Shown here in pieces: positions 1 through 10,472 of a DNA stretch of 64,000 nt. A program made the translations under genes and the position numbers. Source of the stretch: Sinomonas albida (GTDB taxonomy: Bacteria; Actinomycetota; Actinomycetes; Actinomycetales; Micrococcaceae). Numbering within the stretch: position 1 is the stretch's first letter; every line of letters begins with the position of its first letter. Location of the stretch: the NCBI RefSeq assembly GCF_004919045.1, contig NZ_SWDW01000011.1, positions 89,328-153,327 of the forward strand, in the 5' to 3' direction. A model generated the notes under the pieces. The model did not search any database. It was not told where the DNA came from and worked only from the letters and a program-made list of their open reading frames with translations.

Positions 1-219
1 CCTGAGAGCTTCGAGGACACGACGCTGCGCGTGAGGTGCGACTCGACGGCGTGGGCGACTCAGCTGCGCCTCCTGAGCACGGCGCTCCTTGACCGCTTCG
101 CGCGGGAGCTGGGGCCCGACGTCGTCCGTTCGCTCCACGTGCTCGGGCCGTCGGCGCCGAGCTGGCGCAAGGGAATGCGGCACGTGCGCGGCCGCGGCCC
201 GCGGGACACCTACGGGTGA
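1..219 (+). CDS. dciA: DciA/DUF721 family protein, C-terminal part (5' truncated)
   Basis: The frame is open from base 1 and ends in TGA at 217-219. It carries the hallmark end of the actinobacterial DUF721 family: an STAWATQLRLL stretch, then GPSAPSWRKG and a terminal GRGPRDTYG. DciA proteins are linked to loading of the replicative helicase. In actinobacteria this gene usually sits between recF and gyrB, and gyrB follows here. The start lies outside the window. Identification is by motif and synteny. Confidence 0.88.
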   Translation, partial: PESFEDTTLRVRCDSTAWATQLRLLSTALLDRFARELGPDVVRSLHVLGPSAPSWRKGMRHVRGRGPRDTYG

Positions 220-544
220 GGACTCGCGGACGACGACGGTGTGCGGCAAAGGGGGCTTCATCCGCGCCGGCGCGCGGGCTGACCGGGCAATGTGGCGTGC
301 GCCGCGATCCTTGGGCGGTAGGCGTGGTTGCACTGCCGTGAGTCGCAAGCCGGGAATCCGCTGTCTAGGCCGCTCACGGCCCGGGAGCCACACTCCCCCT
401 TGGTCGGCCGTCCGCTGAGCCGCCAAATCCGCCGTTGCGGCCTTCCCATAGGCACCCTCAGGGCGCGTGTGTCCGGGAATCGGCGGACGACCCGGTAGAA
501 TTGACACGTTAAGCCTGCCTACTGAAGAGGGGTCGAGACCGCCT
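220..544. other. dciA-gyrB intergenic region
   Basis: This 325-base stretch holds no gene I can support. Its short open frames look like chance high-GC frames. A TAGAAT hexamer at 496-501 is the best candidate -10 element for gyrB. A GAGGGG ribosome-binding site at 527-532 precedes the preferred gyrB start. Confidence 0.5.
496..501 (+). promoter_or_regulatory. Candidate gyrB promoter -10 (TAGAAT)
   Basis: TAGAAT matches the actinobacterial -10 consensus in five of six positions and lies 43 bases before the GTG at 545. No clear -35 is visible 17 bases upstream, so this is a suggestion. Supercoiling-sensitive gyr promoters often lack a good -35. Confidence 0.4.
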
Positions 545-2608
<2,064 letters not shown>

Positions 2609-2659
2609 CGCCGGGTCCACGACCCGCCAGATGACCACGAGCAATCAGAGGAGACATTC

Positions 2660-5299
2660 ATGAGCGACGAGACCCCCGAGAATCCCGGCATCGGCGGCCC
2701 GGACGGCATGCCCACCGGACCGCTCGCGGAGGGCGCCCTCATCGATCGCGTCGAGCAGGTGGACCTGCAGACCGAGATGCAGCGTTCGTACCTCGACTAC
2801 GCGATGGCCGTGATCGTGGGCCGCGCGCTGCCGGACGTGCGCGACGGACTCAAGCCCGTGCACCGCCGTGTCCTGTACGCGATGTTCGACGGCGGCTACC
2901 GCCCCGATCGCGGATTCAACAAGTGCGCCCGCGTGGTCGGCGACGTCATGGGCACCTATCACCCGCACGGTGACATGGCGATCTACGACGCCCTCGTGCG
3001 CCTCATCCAGGACTGGGTCATGCGGTACCCGCTCGCGCTGGGCCAGGGGAACTTCGGCTCCCCCGGCAACGACGGCGCCGCCGCCCCGCGGTACACCGAG
3101 ACCAAGATGGCGCCGCTCGCAATGGAGATGGTCCGGGACATCGACGAGGAGACCGTCGACTTCCAGGACAACTACGACGGCAAGAACCAGGAGCCGACGA
3201 TCCTGCCGGCGCGGTTCCCGAACCTGTTGGTCAACGGGTCCTCCGGCATCGCGGTCGGCATGGCCACGAACATCCCGCCGCACAACCTGCGCGAGGTGGC
3301 CGCCGGCGTCCAGTGGTACCTCGAGAATCCCGAGGCGAGCCGCGAGGAGCTGCTGGAGGAGCTGCTCAAGCTCGTCAAGGGTCCGGACTTCCCCACCGGC
3401 GCCACGATCTTGGGCCACCGCGGCATCGAGGAGGCCTACCGGACCGGCCGCGGCTCGATCACGATGCGCGCCGTGGTCAACGTCGAGGAGATCCAGGGCC
3501 GCACCTGCCTCGTCGTCACCGAGCTGCCCTACATGGCCAATCCGGACAACCTGGCCATCAAGATCGCCGAGCTCGTGAAGGACGGCAAGCTCCAAGGCAT
3601 CGCCGATCTGCGCGACGAGACCTCGGGCCGTACCGGTCAGCGCCTCGTGATCGTCCTGAAGCGGGACGCCGTGGCGAAGGTCGTGCTCAACAACCTGTAC
3701 AAGCACACGCAGCTGCAGGACAACTTCGCCGCGAACATGCTCGCGATCGTGGACGGCGTACCGCGCACGCTTTCGCTCGATGCGTTCGTGCGCCACTGGG
3801 TGGCGCACCAGATGGACGTCATCGTGCGCCGGACGCGTTTCCGGCTGCGCAAGGCCGAGGAGGAGATCCACATCCTCCGCGGCCTCCTCAAGGCACTCGA
3901 CATGCTCGACGAGGTCATCGCGCTGATCCGCCGCTCCCCCACGGTGGAGGAGGCCCGCGACGGTCTTATCGCGCTGCTCGACATCGACGAGCTCCAGGCC
4001 CGCGCGATCCTGGACATGCAGCTGCGCCGCCTCGCGGCCCTCGAGCGGCAGAAGATCCAGGACCGCAACGATGAGCTCGAGGCGCAGATCGCCGAGTACC
4101 ACGCGATCCTCTCCGATCCGGCGCGCCAGCGGCAGATCATCTCCGAGGAGCTCAAGACCATCGTCGACAAGTACGGCGATGATCGCCGGACCCGCATCCT
4201 CGCGGGCTTCGACGGCGAGATGAGCGTCGAGGACCTCATCCCCGAGGAGGAAGTGGTCGTCACGATCACGCGCGGCGGGTACGTGAAGCGGACCCGCAGC
4301 GACCAGTACCGCGCGCAGATCCGTGGCGGCAAGGGCGTGCGCGGCGCACAGCTGCGAGGCGACGACGTCGTGGAGCACTTCTTCGTCACGACGACTCACC
4401 ACTGGCTGCTCTTCTTCACGAACCTCGGGCGCGTGTACAGGGCCAAGGCCTACGAGCTCGCCGAGGGCGGCCGCGACGCGAAGGGCCAGCATGTGGCCAA
4501 CGTGCTCGCGTTCCAGCCGGACGAGCACATTGCCCAGGTGCTCGATCTGCGCGACTACCAGCAGGCGCCCTACCTGGTCCTCGCGACCAAGCGCGGTCTC
4601 GTGAAGAAGACACGGCTCGAGGACTACGACACGAATCGTGCCGCCGGCGTCATCGCTATCAACCTCCGCGAGGACGACGAGCTCGTGTCCGCGCAGCTTG
4701 TCAGTGAGACAGACGACCTCATGCTCGTCTCCCGCCAGGGCCAGTCCGTGCGCTTCACGGCGGACGATGACGCGCTGAGGCCCATGGGCCGTGCGACGAG
4801 CGGCGTGACCGGGATGAAGTTCCGTGAAGACGACGAACTGCTCGCGGCGGATGTCGTGACCGACGATTCGTTCGTGTTCATCGTCACCGACGGTGGGTAC
4901 GCGAAGAAGACGGCCGTCGAGGAGTACCGTCGCCAGGGGCGCGGAGGCCTCGGCATCAAGGTCGGCAAGTACCAGGAGGGACGAGGCCACCTGCGCGGCG
5001 CGCTCATCGTGCACGACGAGGACGAGGTGCTCGTGGTCATGGGCGGGGGCAAGGTCGTGCGCTCCTCGGTGTCGGGTGTTCCCGCGACGGGCCGTGACAC
5101 CATGGGCGTCATCTTCGCGCGTCCTGACGACGGGGATCGCATCATCGCAGTGGCGCGGAACTCCGAGCGAGGGCTCGTCGAGGAAGTGGAAGCCGACGCG
5201 GCCGCGGGCGGTACTGAGACCGCGGCCCACAGCACTGAGACTCCGGATGCCGTAACGTTGACCGGAGACTCTGTCGAGAACCCCGGAGGTAACGAGTGA
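2660..5299 (+). CDS. gyrA: DNA gyrase subunit A
   Basis: GyrA is the breakage-reunion subunit; 879 residues. GAGGAG precedes the ATG by a good spacing. The catalytic tyrosine is Tyr145 in [10 protein letters not shown]. The quinolone-determining segment reads [17 protein letters not shown], so the position equal to E. coli Ser83 is Met106. The C-terminal half is the DNA-wrapping beta-pinwheel, with a GyrA-box variant QIRGGKG near residue 555. An acidic 40-residue tail ends the protein. Its stop overlaps the GTG of the next gene by four bases. Confidence 0.97.
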   Translation: MSDETPENPGIGGPDGMPTGPLAEGALIDRVEQVDLQTEMQRSYLDYAMAVIVGRALPDVRDGLKPVHRRVLYAMFDGGYRPDRGFNKCARVVGDVMGTYHPHGDMAIYDALVRLIQDWVMRYPLALGQGNFGSPGNDGAAAPRYTETKMAPLAMEMVRDIDEETVDFQDNYDGKNQEPTILPARFPNLLVNGSSGIAVGMATNIPPHNLREVAAGVQWYLENPEASREELLEELLKLVKGPDFPTGATILGHRGIEEAYRTGRGSITMRAVVNVEEIQGRTCLVVTELPYMANPDNLAIKIAELVKDGKLQGIADLRDETSGRTGQRLVIVLKRDAVAKVVLNNLYKHTQLQDNFAANMLAIVDGVPRTLSLDAFVRHWVAHQMDVIVRRTRFRLRKAEEEIHILRGLLKALDMLDEVIALIRRSPTVEEARDGLIALLDIDELQARAILDMQLRRLAALERQKIQDRNDELEAQIAEYHAILSDPARQRQIISEELKTIVDKYGDDRRTRILAGFDGEMSVEDLIPEEEVVVTITRGGYVKRTRSDQYRAQIRGGKGVRGAQLRGDDVVEHFFVTTTHHWLLFFTNLGRVYRAKAYELAEGGRDAKGQHVANVLAFQPDEHIAQVLDLRDYQQAPYLVLATKRGLVKKTRLEDYDTNRAAGVIAINLREDDELVSAQLVSETDDLMLVSRQGQSVRFTADDDALRPMGRATSGVTGMKFREDDELLAADVVTDDSFVFIVTDGGYAKKTAVEEYRRQGRGGLGIKVGKYQEGRGHLRGALIVHDEDEVLVVMGGGKVVRSSVSGVPATGRDTMGVIFARPDDGDRIIAVARNSERGLVEEVEADAAAGGTETAAHSTETPDAVTLTGDSVENPGGNE

Positions 5300-5910
5300 G
5301 CACGCCCGAGAACGAGGGCCGTCCTGGCGGCTACCCTCAGGTGACCCCACCGGCCCGTCCCCCGCAGCGGCCGGCGGTGTCGCCGTCGTCGTCCGCCAAC
5401 AGCCAGCCTCGCGGCGCCCAGCCCACCGTGGCCCAGCGCCCGGTGGGGCCCTCGGGGGCTGCGCGGCAGGGTCAGCGTCAGGGTACGCGCCCGCCTCTCG
5501 GTGGCGCGCCGACGCAGGGTCTCGTGCGCCCGGCACCGAAGGCCAAGCAGCGCCGCGCTCGCCTGCTCGTGAGCAAGGTCGATCCGTGGTCGGTGCTCAA
5601 GATGGCGTTCCTCCTCTCGGTGGCGCTCGGCATCGTGACGGTCGTCGCGTCGATCGTCCTATGGACGGTCCTCGACATCACGGGCATCTTCGACAAGATC
5701 AACGGCCTCCTCGGTGAGGTGGCCGGCTCGGAGAGCGGCGGATTCGACCTCAAGAAGGTCGCGTCGCTCGGTCAGGTCGCCTCATTCGCCACGATCATCG
5801 CCGTGGTGAACGTGGTGCTCCTCACGGCGCTTTCGATGCTGACGGCGGTGCTCTACAACATCGCGTCCGCGCTCGTCGGCGGCATCGGAGTGACCCTTAC
5901 CGACGACTGA
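5296..5910 (+). CDS. DUF3566 transmembrane protein
   Basis: 204 residues. The start is GTG in a GTGA overlap with gyrA, with GGAGGT at 5285-5290. Residues 1-95 are Pro/Gln/Arg-rich and probably disordered and cytoplasmic. Two hydrophobic helices follow at about 100-126 and 162-195. This arrangement and the position right after gyrA are typical of the actinobacterial DUF3566 family, whose function is unknown. Coupling to gyrA suggests co-expression with the replication block. Confidence 0.9.
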   Translation: MSTPENEGRPGGYPQVTPPARPPQRPAVSPSSSANSQPRGAQPTVAQRPVGPSGAARQGQRQGTRPPLGGAPTQGLVRPAPKAKQRRARLLVSKVDPWSVLKMAFLLSVALGIVTVVASIVLWTVLDITGIFDKINGLLGEVAGSESGGFDLKKVASLGQVASFATIIAVVNVVLLTALSMLTAVLYNIASALVGGIGVTLTDD

Positions 5911-5972
5911 TTCCGATTTGGCCGGTGGCCCCGGGGTGCTGTAAAGTCTTATCTCGGCCCAAGGCCACATGG

Positions 5973-6046
5973 GGGCGTATAGCTCAGGCGGTTAGAGCGC
6001 TTCGCTGATAACGAAGAGGTCCCAGGTTCAAGTCCTGGTACGCCCA
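5973..6046 (+). tRNA. tRNA-Ile (GAT anticodon)
   Basis: A 74-base cloverleaf. The acceptor stem GGGCGTA pairs with TACGCCC, the anticodon GAT is at 6007-6009, and the T-arm is GGTTCAAGTCC. The discriminator is A and CCA is not encoded. tRNA-Ile after gyrA is standard in this group. Confidence 0.96.
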
Positions 6047-6076
6047 CGGAACCTGATTTCCGACGTGGAGGTGCTC

Positions 6077-6196
6077 GTGAAGAAGTTGATTGTTCTGGCA
6101 ATCGCTGCTTTCGCGGGCGCCTTTCTTGTACGGAAGATTCAGGAGTCCGAAGCCCAGAAGAAGGTCTGGAGCTCGACGACGGACACCGTCGACTAG
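6077..6196 (+). CDS. DLW-39 family small protein (39 aa)
   Basis: A 39-residue frame starts at GTG 6077 with GGAGG at 6067-6071. It begins MKKLIVLAIAAFAGAFLVRK, a basic N-terminus and one hydrophobic helix, and ends in a polar tail with a single Trp (KVW). The size of exactly 39 residues and the position between tRNA-Ile and tRNA-Ala match the actinobacterial DLW-39 family of unknown function. Probably a single-pass membrane peptide. Confidence 0.85.
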   Translation: MKKLIVLAIAAFAGAFLVRKIQESEAQKKVWSSTTDTVD

Positions 6197-6215
6197 CTTC
6201 GGTCCGCGGGCACGC

Positions 6216-6288
6216 GGGGGCATGGCGCAATTGGTAGCGCACCTGCTTTGCAAGCAGGGGGTTAGGGGTTCGAGTCCCCTTGCCTCCA
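6216..6288 (+). tRNA. tRNA-Ala (TGC anticodon)
   Basis: A 73-base cloverleaf. GGGGGCA pairs with TGCCTCC through one G-T pair, the anticodon TGC is at 6249-6251, and the T-arm is GGGGTTCGAGTCCCC. The discriminator is A and CCA is not encoded. Confidence 0.96.
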
Positions 6289-6302
6289 CCGCAAGATGAA
6301 TG

Positions 6303-6343
6303 AAGGAAGCCAGGCGTTCTGAACGCCTGGCTTCCTTTGTTTT
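6303..6343 (+). terminator. Rho-independent terminator after tRNA-Ala
   Basis: A perfect inverted repeat has arms at about 6303-6319 and 6321-6337 (AAGGAAGCCAGGCGTTC and its complement). It is followed by TTTGTTTT. It closes the gyr-tRNA block. Confidence 0.9.
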
Positions 6344-6357
6344 CCCCGGTCTGATGC

Positions 6358-6388
6358 TTGACAGATCGTTCAGCAGTCGCTTCATAAT
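6358..6388 (+). promoter_or_regulatory. Candidate sigma-70 type promoter
   Basis: TTGACA at 6358-6363 is a perfect -35. CATAAT at 6383-6388 is a five-of-six -10, with a somewhat long 19-base spacer. It precedes the PH-domain gene at 6436. Confidence 0.45.
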
Positions 6389-6435
6389 CATGAGGCATGA
6401 GGGGCGCTTGGCCGCTCTAACGATTGGGGGATGGC

Positions 6436-7026
6436 GTGAGCCAGGATCATCGGCCACGGGTGCTACGAGCACAGTCCAGCCGCGTCGTGGCGGTCTTCAT
6501 CTGGTTGGCCTGCTGTGCATTAGTCGTCCTCTTGCTCAGCACGGGCGCCGCCGACGGCCTGCTCCGGTTCGGGGCTTGGGCGGCTCTGGCCGCCTGGGTC
6601 GGCTTCGCGGTCTTGTGGCAGCCGTGCATCGTGCTGGACGCGGACGGCATGACGATGGTGAATCCGTTGAAAACCTACCGGGTTCCCTTTGCCCAGGTGT
6701 CCGATCTGAAGGTCGGGATGACGGTCGCGGTCGAGGCAGCCGGCAGGCGGTACACCAGCTGGGGCGGTCCGACGCCGCGGGGGTCGTTCAGCGCGGGACG
6801 CGAATTCCAGCGCCGGAGCCAGATCCAGGTCCTGACGCCGACGGACGAGAGGCTGCCGGCACCCAGCGCAGTCGACCCGGACCGAGACTCGCTCCGTCGA
6901 GCGTGGGAAGAGGCGAAGCGGAATCCCGCCGCCCAGAGCGCGGCTCTGTCGGCGCGCTGGAACACCCTGAACATCGTGGGTGGCATCGTGTGTCTGTTGC
7001 TGATCGGAGCCGCAGCGATCCGCTGA
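6436..7026 (+). CDS. PH domain-containing membrane protein
   Basis: 196 residues from GTG 6436, with GGGGG just upstream; a TTG four codons earlier is a weaker start. Two hydrophobic helices lie near residues 15-55. They are followed by a bacterial PH-type segment (CIVLDADGMTMVNPLKTYRVPF) common in actinobacterial small membrane proteins. A third helix is at the C-terminus. Such proteins often read the wall or membrane state, but no specific role can be given. Confidence 0.75.
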   Translation: MSQDHRPRVLRAQSSRVVAVFIWLACCALVVLLLSTGAADGLLRFGAWAALAAWVGFAVLWQPCIVLDADGMTMVNPLKTYRVPFAQVSDLKVGMTVAVEAAGRRYTSWGGPTPRGSFSAGREFQRRSQIQVLTPTDERLPAPSAVDPDRDSLRRAWEEAKRNPAAQSAALSARWNTLNIVGGIVCLLLIGAAAIR

Positions 7027-7124
7027 GGGCGCCATGTGCAGGACGCTTGACAGGCCCGTTCAGGGGTTGCCGAATGATGTGGGGGGAACTCTTGCCGCTC
7101 GAAGAAGCCGAGGGGAATGGCAGC

Positions 7125-7535
7125 ATGAGCCGAGGTCGTGGGGCCAAGGTGGTGGGGTCGCCGAATGGCCGCAGCGTTTCGACGAGATCTCGGCGGACCG
7201 GGAGCGCTGCAAGGCTCGCCCTCTCGGACAGCCTGATGACGACGGCGGGGCTCCTCCTATTGCCGTCGGCGCTGCTGGGCTATGACATCTGGCTCTTGGT
7301 AACCGGCCAGGCTGCCGGCATGACGCTGCTGGCCGGCGCTGCCGGGATCGTCTGCGCGCTGGGTGTTGTCTCGCTGGGAGCTGCCTCCCTGCTTGTCCGG
7401 CGACGGCGGCTCGCGGCAGCGGAAACAAGGGAGTCGCGCGGAGACTACGGCGACCTCGACCCCGACAGCCACCCCGAGCCACCTCTCCTAGGAGGCGGCC
7501 AGGGCAACGACACGTTCGGCTGGCCGCGAATCTGA
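7125..7535 (+). CDS. Two-helix membrane protein, function unknown
   Basis: 136 residues from ATG 7125, preceded by GAGGGG. The N-terminus is basic (about 35 residues). Two hydrophobic segments follow, LMTTAGLLLLPSALLGYDIW and an Ala/Gly/Leu/Val-rich one around residues 65-95. The tail is polar and acidic. An in-frame ATG at 7074 would lengthen it but has no ribosome-binding site. No family recognised. Confidence 0.55.
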   Translation: MSRGRGAKVVGSPNGRSVSTRSRRTGSAARLALSDSLMTTAGLLLLPSALLGYDIWLLVTGQAAGMTLLAGAAGIVCALGVVSLGAASLLVRRRRLAAAETRESRGDYGDLDPDSHPEPPLLGGGQGNDTFGWPRI

Positions 7536-7557
7536 GCCGGCTCGCTAGCGGCTCGGT

Positions 7558-7863
7558 TCACTCCCCCTCGACCTCGGCGGGGTCCTCCACGGCTTGCGGG
7601 CTATCTTCGCGCGGAAGCAGGTAGTCCGTCCCGTCCTCGGACCGCACGACTTCGTACTCGCGTGCGACGGCGTCCATCGCGGCCTGGTCCGCAGGTCCCG
7701 GACTTCTGACCGGTCCGGGGTCCGGGGTACGCTCGGCGTCGCCGAAGAGCGCACCCAAACCCTGCGAGGACGGGGTGACCTCGCCGACGGCGGCCTTCCC
7801 GTCATCCGAGGGCCTGCGCACAGGCCTGCCAGGCTCCGGCTCAAGGTTTCGGCTGTTCTGCAT
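7558..7863 (-). CDS. Small acidic soluble protein, function unknown
   Basis: 101 residues, hydrophilic, rich in Glu, Asp and Pro, with no membrane helix. It starts MQNSRNLEPEPGRP and has a more ordered C-terminal part (YEVVRSEDGTDYLLPRED). A strong GAAGGAGA ribosome-binding site lies just upstream of the ATG. The open frame continues upstream, but that part overlaps the operator and promoter and is not expected to be coding. The palindrome at 7953-7967 sits where its promoter should be, which ties it to the carotenoid regulon at 51-62 kb. Confidence 0.65.
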   Translation of the reverse strand: MQNSRNLEPEPGRPVRRPSDDGKAAVGEVTPSSQGLGALFGDAERTPDPGPVRSPGPADQAAMDAVAREYEVVRSEDGTDYLLPREDSPQAVEDPAEVEGE

Positions 7864-7944
7864 GGGCTCTCCTTCTTCGGGGCCAACGTGCCGGGCCGTA
7901 TGGTTCCTGCCCTCAGGGTGTTGCCCCATCAGGACAGCGCGAGC

Positions 7945-7983
7945 ATAATCTTTCTCGACAGTCGAGATACTCGATGGTCGAGA
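7945..7983. promoter_or_regulatory. Tandem MarR-type operator TCTCGA-N3-TCGAGA over a leftward promoter
   Basis: A perfect palindrome TCTCGA-CAG-TCGAGA is at 7953-7967. A near copy, ACTCGA-TGG-TCGAGA, is at 7969-7983, 16 bases on. Read leftward, the first palindrome ends three bases before GATTAT (7945-7950), a possible -10 for the gene ending at 7558. The same palindrome, with the same flank and distance to a -10, is at 54151-54165 in the carotenoid cluster. Confidence 0.6.
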
Positions 7984-8072
7984 TTCTAGTCGTTCGGCCG
8001 TCGATCGGAAATGGGGACTGCCTCGCCAATGAAAGTCAGGCCCGCCCGGGCCCCGAACTCTGGAGCAGAACA

Positions 8073-8645
8073 ATGCGCAATCGCCGCCTCGCCGCCACAG
8101 CAGTTTCAGCAGCAGCCCTAGCCTCGTCGATCCTCTTGGCCCCCGCCGCCCACGCGGACGCCGGAACACCCGCAGCCGAGTCCGGTCACGGGGCTACGAC
8201 AGTGGTGCTGAACCCTTCGCTCGTGCCGGTTCTCACGAATACCCTCAAGGTTCGGCCCGTCGCCCCTGGACGTCTCAGTACTGCCGGCGGGACGGCTCGG
8301 CTGACCTTTCCCATCACCGACGTCGACGGCAGCGTCGTCGAACATGCCGGCGGACTCGAGTTCACCCCGGTCGGCGGCGGCCAGCTGCGCGTGACACGCT
8401 TCGACATCAACCTCGCCACCGGGGTGCTCGACGCGCGGGCACGTCTGGACGGCAAGCGCCTCCCGGGCCGGGTCGACCTCTTCCTCCTCGGCCCCGTCCA
8501 GCCGATCGACGGCAGGATCCCAGCCTGCGCCGGCACCCCTGCCGGGCTGACTCTGACCCCTGCTGCCGCCGCCGCACTCGGAGCCCCGTCCTTCGCCGGA
8601 GCCTTCGTCGGCGACGCGTGCGTCATCCCCGGCGGCGACGACTGA
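8073..8645 (+). CDS. Secreted protein, function unknown
   Basis: 190 residues from ATG 8073, with GGAG at 8062-8065. A Sec signal peptide covers residues 1-30 (MRNRRLAATAVSAAALASSI, then an LAPAAHADA cleavage region). The mature part is beta-rich, with alternating hydrophobic residues and two cysteines near the end. It loosely resembles the heme-binding HtaA domain of actinobacterial surface proteins, but I cannot confirm that. The start is 90 bases from the operator at 7953-7983 on the other side, so it may share that control. Confidence 0.7.
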   Translation: MRNRRLAATAVSAAALASSILLAPAAHADAGTPAAESGHGATTVVLNPSLVPVLTNTLKVRPVAPGRLSTAGGTARLTFPITDVDGSVVEHAGGLEFTPVGGGQLRVTRFDINLATGVLDARARLDGKRLPGRVDLFLLGPVQPIDGRIPACAGTPAGLTLTPAAAAALGAPSFAGAFVGDACVIPGGDD

Positions 8646-8660
8646 CCCACCCGGTCACGA

Positions 8661-8697
8661 GAGACGGGACTCCGCGACTGACTCGGAGTCCCGTCTC
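8661..8697 (+). terminator. Hairpin terminator after secreted-protein gene
   Basis: A perfect 14-bp stem (GAGACGGGACTCCG with its complement) and a 9-base loop. No T tract follows, so it could serve as an RNA-stability stem instead. Confidence 0.7.
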
Positions 8698-8720
8698 GAA
8701 GGCACCCGAGGCTTGGCGGT

Positions 8721-8760
8721 CGTCGTTGGGGTCAGTGCGGCGTCGTTGGGATCAGTGCGG
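8721..8760. repeat. 20-bp tandem duplication
   Basis: CGTCGTTGGGGTCAGTGCGG is followed at once by a copy with one change. It lies between the terminator and the end of the next, leftward gene. Confidence 0.8.
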
Positions 8761-8780
8761 CAATGTCGGGGCCTGCGGCC

Positions 8781-9191
8781 CTAGTCGAGTTCGGAGCCGT
8801 AGATGAATTCCTCGGCGTGGGCGACGGCCTTCTTGAAGGAGTCGTTGCGGAGGGCGACGGCGTGCTCGCTGGTGGGTGTCCCGTTGGCGATGGCTTCGGC
8901 GTAGGTGCCGAGGCCTGGTGGGCGTAAGACCCAAATTCCTCCGTGCGGGGGGAGGTAGAACACCGCGAACGACCGGGCCGTCGGGTCGTCTTCCCAGACA
9001 GGGGCGACGGCGACGGCCGCACCGGTGTCGACGTTGATCCACTGCGCCCGGGGGCGGGGCTGGTCCGCCTCGTAGACGCTGGGGTCCAAGAATGGGGCGG
9101 TGCCAGGGCCCCACTTCTCCTCGAACCTCTCGTGGAAGACGGGGAAAAGGTTGTGGTCGTAGCGGCGCCAGGCGCCGCGTCCAGTGCTCAC
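8781..9191 (-). CDS. Hypothetical soluble protein
   Basis: 136 residues from a GTG start, with AGGAAGGA upstream. It is rich in aromatic residues (WRRYDHNLFPVFHERFEEKW at the N-terminus) and has no signal or membrane helix. I do not recognise the family. It lies downstream of the J-domain and Hsp20 genes on the same strand and may be part of that stress block. Confidence 0.65.
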   Translation of the reverse strand: MSTGRGAWRRYDHNLFPVFHERFEEKWGPGTAPFLDPSVYEADQPRPRAQWINVDTGAAVAVAPVWEDDPTARSFAVFYLPPHGGIWVLRPPGLGTYAEAIANGTPTSEHAVALRNDSFKKAVAHAEEFIYGSELD

Positions 9192-9215
9192 GGGTTCGTC
9201 CTTCCTTGCCTGCCA

Positions 9216-9539
9216 TCAGAGGAGCCACCGCCGGAACATCGCGCGGAGAGCATCGTCCAACGATTCATCGGGCCAGGCCGGCCTCGTCGGCCTGGGGAAC
9301 TGGGCCCAGAGCGCCGCCTCGGCCCGGCGCAGGGCCTGGTCGTAGGCCTCCCGGCGGCGGGGATGGCTCAGGACCGCGTAGGCCTCGAACACCCTGGCCA
9401 GCTCCGCGGGGTCGGCACGGTCCCGGTCCGGCCCGTCTGGATGGAGCTGCCGGACGAGGCGGCGGTAGGCTCGGCGGATCTCCTGCTGGGTAGCGGCACG
9501 GTCGACTCCCAGCACGGTGTAGAAGTCAGCGGCACCCAT
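9216..9539 (-). CDS. Short J-domain (DnaJ-like) co-chaperone
   Basis: 107 residues from ATG 9539, preceded by CTGGAG. The N-terminal 65 residues are a J domain starting FYTVLGVDRAATQQEIRRAY, with the HPD tripeptide in RQLHPDG. The rest is a short Arg/Ala-rich tail, with no G/F or zinc-finger region as in full DnaJ. It probably stimulates a DnaK partner under the same stress control as the adjacent Hsp20 gene. The frame extends upstream, but that part is Arg/Ser low-complexity and unlikely to be coding. Confidence 0.85.
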   Translation of the reverse strand: MGAADFYTVLGVDRAATQQEIRRAYRRLVRQLHPDGPDRDRADPAELARVFEAYAVLSHPRRREAYDQALRRAEAALWAQFPRPTRPAWPDESLDDALRAMFRRWLL

Positions 9540-9570
9540 CGCGACTCCAGATCCTGGTGGGCTCCTCGCC

Positions 9571-9604
9571 CCCGGGCAGGGCGAAGCTGCGTACCCTGCC
9601 CGGG
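9571..9604 (-). terminator. Intercistronic hairpin between hsp20 and J-domain gene
   Basis: CCCGGGCAGGG pairs perfectly with CCCTGCCCGGG over a 12-base loop in the 73-base gap. It could give partial termination or protect the hsp20 message 3' end. No T tract is present. Confidence 0.6.
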
Positions 9605-9612
9605 CGCGGGGA

Positions 9613-10035
9613 TCAGGCGGCGATCTCCTTCTTCGACTTCGACGCCGTGACGGAGATCTTGCGCGGCTTGGCCCGCTCGGCAATCGGGATGCGCAGGGTC
9701 AGGACACCGTCGGCGTAGTCGGCCGTGACCTTCGAGGTCTCGAGCGAGTCACCCAGGATCAGCTCGCGGCCGAATGTGCCGGCAGGGCGCTCGGCCGCGA
9801 TGACCTCAGCCCCGTCGGGCCGGTGCGAGCTCCGCTCGGCGCGCACTGTCAGTACGTTCCGCTCGACGTCGACATCGATCGAATCGGGTGCCACCCCGGG
9901 CAGGTCGAACTCGACGACGAACTCGCCGTCCTGGCGCCAGGCCTCCATGGGCATGGTTGTGGGCCTCGAGACCGTACCGAAGACCTGCTCGGTCAGGCGG
10001 TCGAGGTCGCGGAAGGGATCGGTTCGCATCAGCAT
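9613..10035 (-). CDS. Small heat-shock protein, Hsp20/alpha-crystallin family
   Basis: 140 residues. ATG 10035 is preferred because GGAGG lies 8 bases upstream; a GTG three codons earlier would overlap that site. The N-terminus [14 protein letters not shown] is typical of actinobacterial Hsp20. The alpha-crystallin core includes [19 protein letters not shown] and the [10 protein letters not shown] strand near the end. It acts as an ATP-independent holdase. It diverges from an HspR-like MerR regulator across an inverted repeat. Confidence 0.93.
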   Translation of the reverse strand: MLMRTDPFRDLDRLTEQVFGTVSRPTTMPMEAWRQDGEFVVEFDLPGVAPDSIDVDVERNVLTVRAERSSHRPDGAEVIAAERPAGTFGRELILGDSLETSKVTADYADGVLTLRIPIAERAKPRKISVTASKSKKEIAA

Positions 10036-10083
10036 CGTTGCCACCTCCAGGCATTTCTCGATGTAGGGTCAGATTATCTCTCG

Positions 10084-10112
10084 CCTGAGAGGCCTATTAT
10101 GTACCTCTCAAG
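10084..10112. promoter_or_regulatory. Inverted repeat between hsp20 and merR (HAIR-like operator candidate)
   Basis: CCTGAGAGG at 10084-10092 and CCTCTCAAG at 10104-10112 form 9-bp arms with 11 bases between. The outer CTTGAG/CTCAGG resembles HspR HAIR half-sites, but the spacing is wider than the canonical CTTGAGT-N7-ACTCAAG. TATAGT at 10120-10125 is a candidate rightward -10, and GATAAT read leftward near 10073-10078 a candidate for hsp20. Confidence 0.5.
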
Positions 10113-10166
10113 ACGTAGATATAGTGGATCAAGCAGCGAACGTCAAGGGCAAGGAAAGGAGTGGGC

Positions 10167-10472
10167 ATGGTCCGCAGCCGCGACTCCTCCGATGCCGTGT
10201 ATGCGATCTCCGTCGCCGCCGAGCTCTCCGGTCTGGGGCTCTCGAGCCTGCGCCTTTACGAGCGCAAGGGCCTGCTGACCCCCTCCCGCACCGGCGGTGG
10301 CACCCGACGGTATAGCGAGGACGACATGGAACGCCTTCACCGCATCGGCGAACTCGTCGAGATCGGGCTGAACATCGAAGGCATCCGGATGGTCCTCGAG
10401 CTCGAGGACGAGAACACGCGCCTTCGGGCCCAGCTCGCCGAGGCTCGCGCTCACCCGAAGGTGAACGAGTAG
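10167..10472 (+). CDS. MerR-family regulator, HspR-like
   Basis: 101 residues from ATG 10167 with AAAGGAG upstream. It has an N-terminal MerR helix-turn-helix and wing (AELSGLGLSSLRLYERKGLL, then SRTGGGTRRYSEDD) and a short C-terminal helix (ELEDENTRLRAQL). This is the compact layout of HspR, the heat-shock repressor. Divergence from hsp20 supports that role. Its last 22 bases overlap the end of the convergent dipZ gene. Confidence 0.85.
   Translation: MVRSRDSSDAVYAISVAAELSGLGLSSLRLYERKGLLTPSRTGGGTRRYSEDDMERLHRIGELVEIGLNIEGIRMVLELEDENTRLRAQLAEARAHPKVNE

Noticed and set aside
10084..10112. Canonical HspR HAIR operator
   Set aside because: The half-sites are recognisable but the spacing is not the canonical one, so only a HAIR-like call is made.
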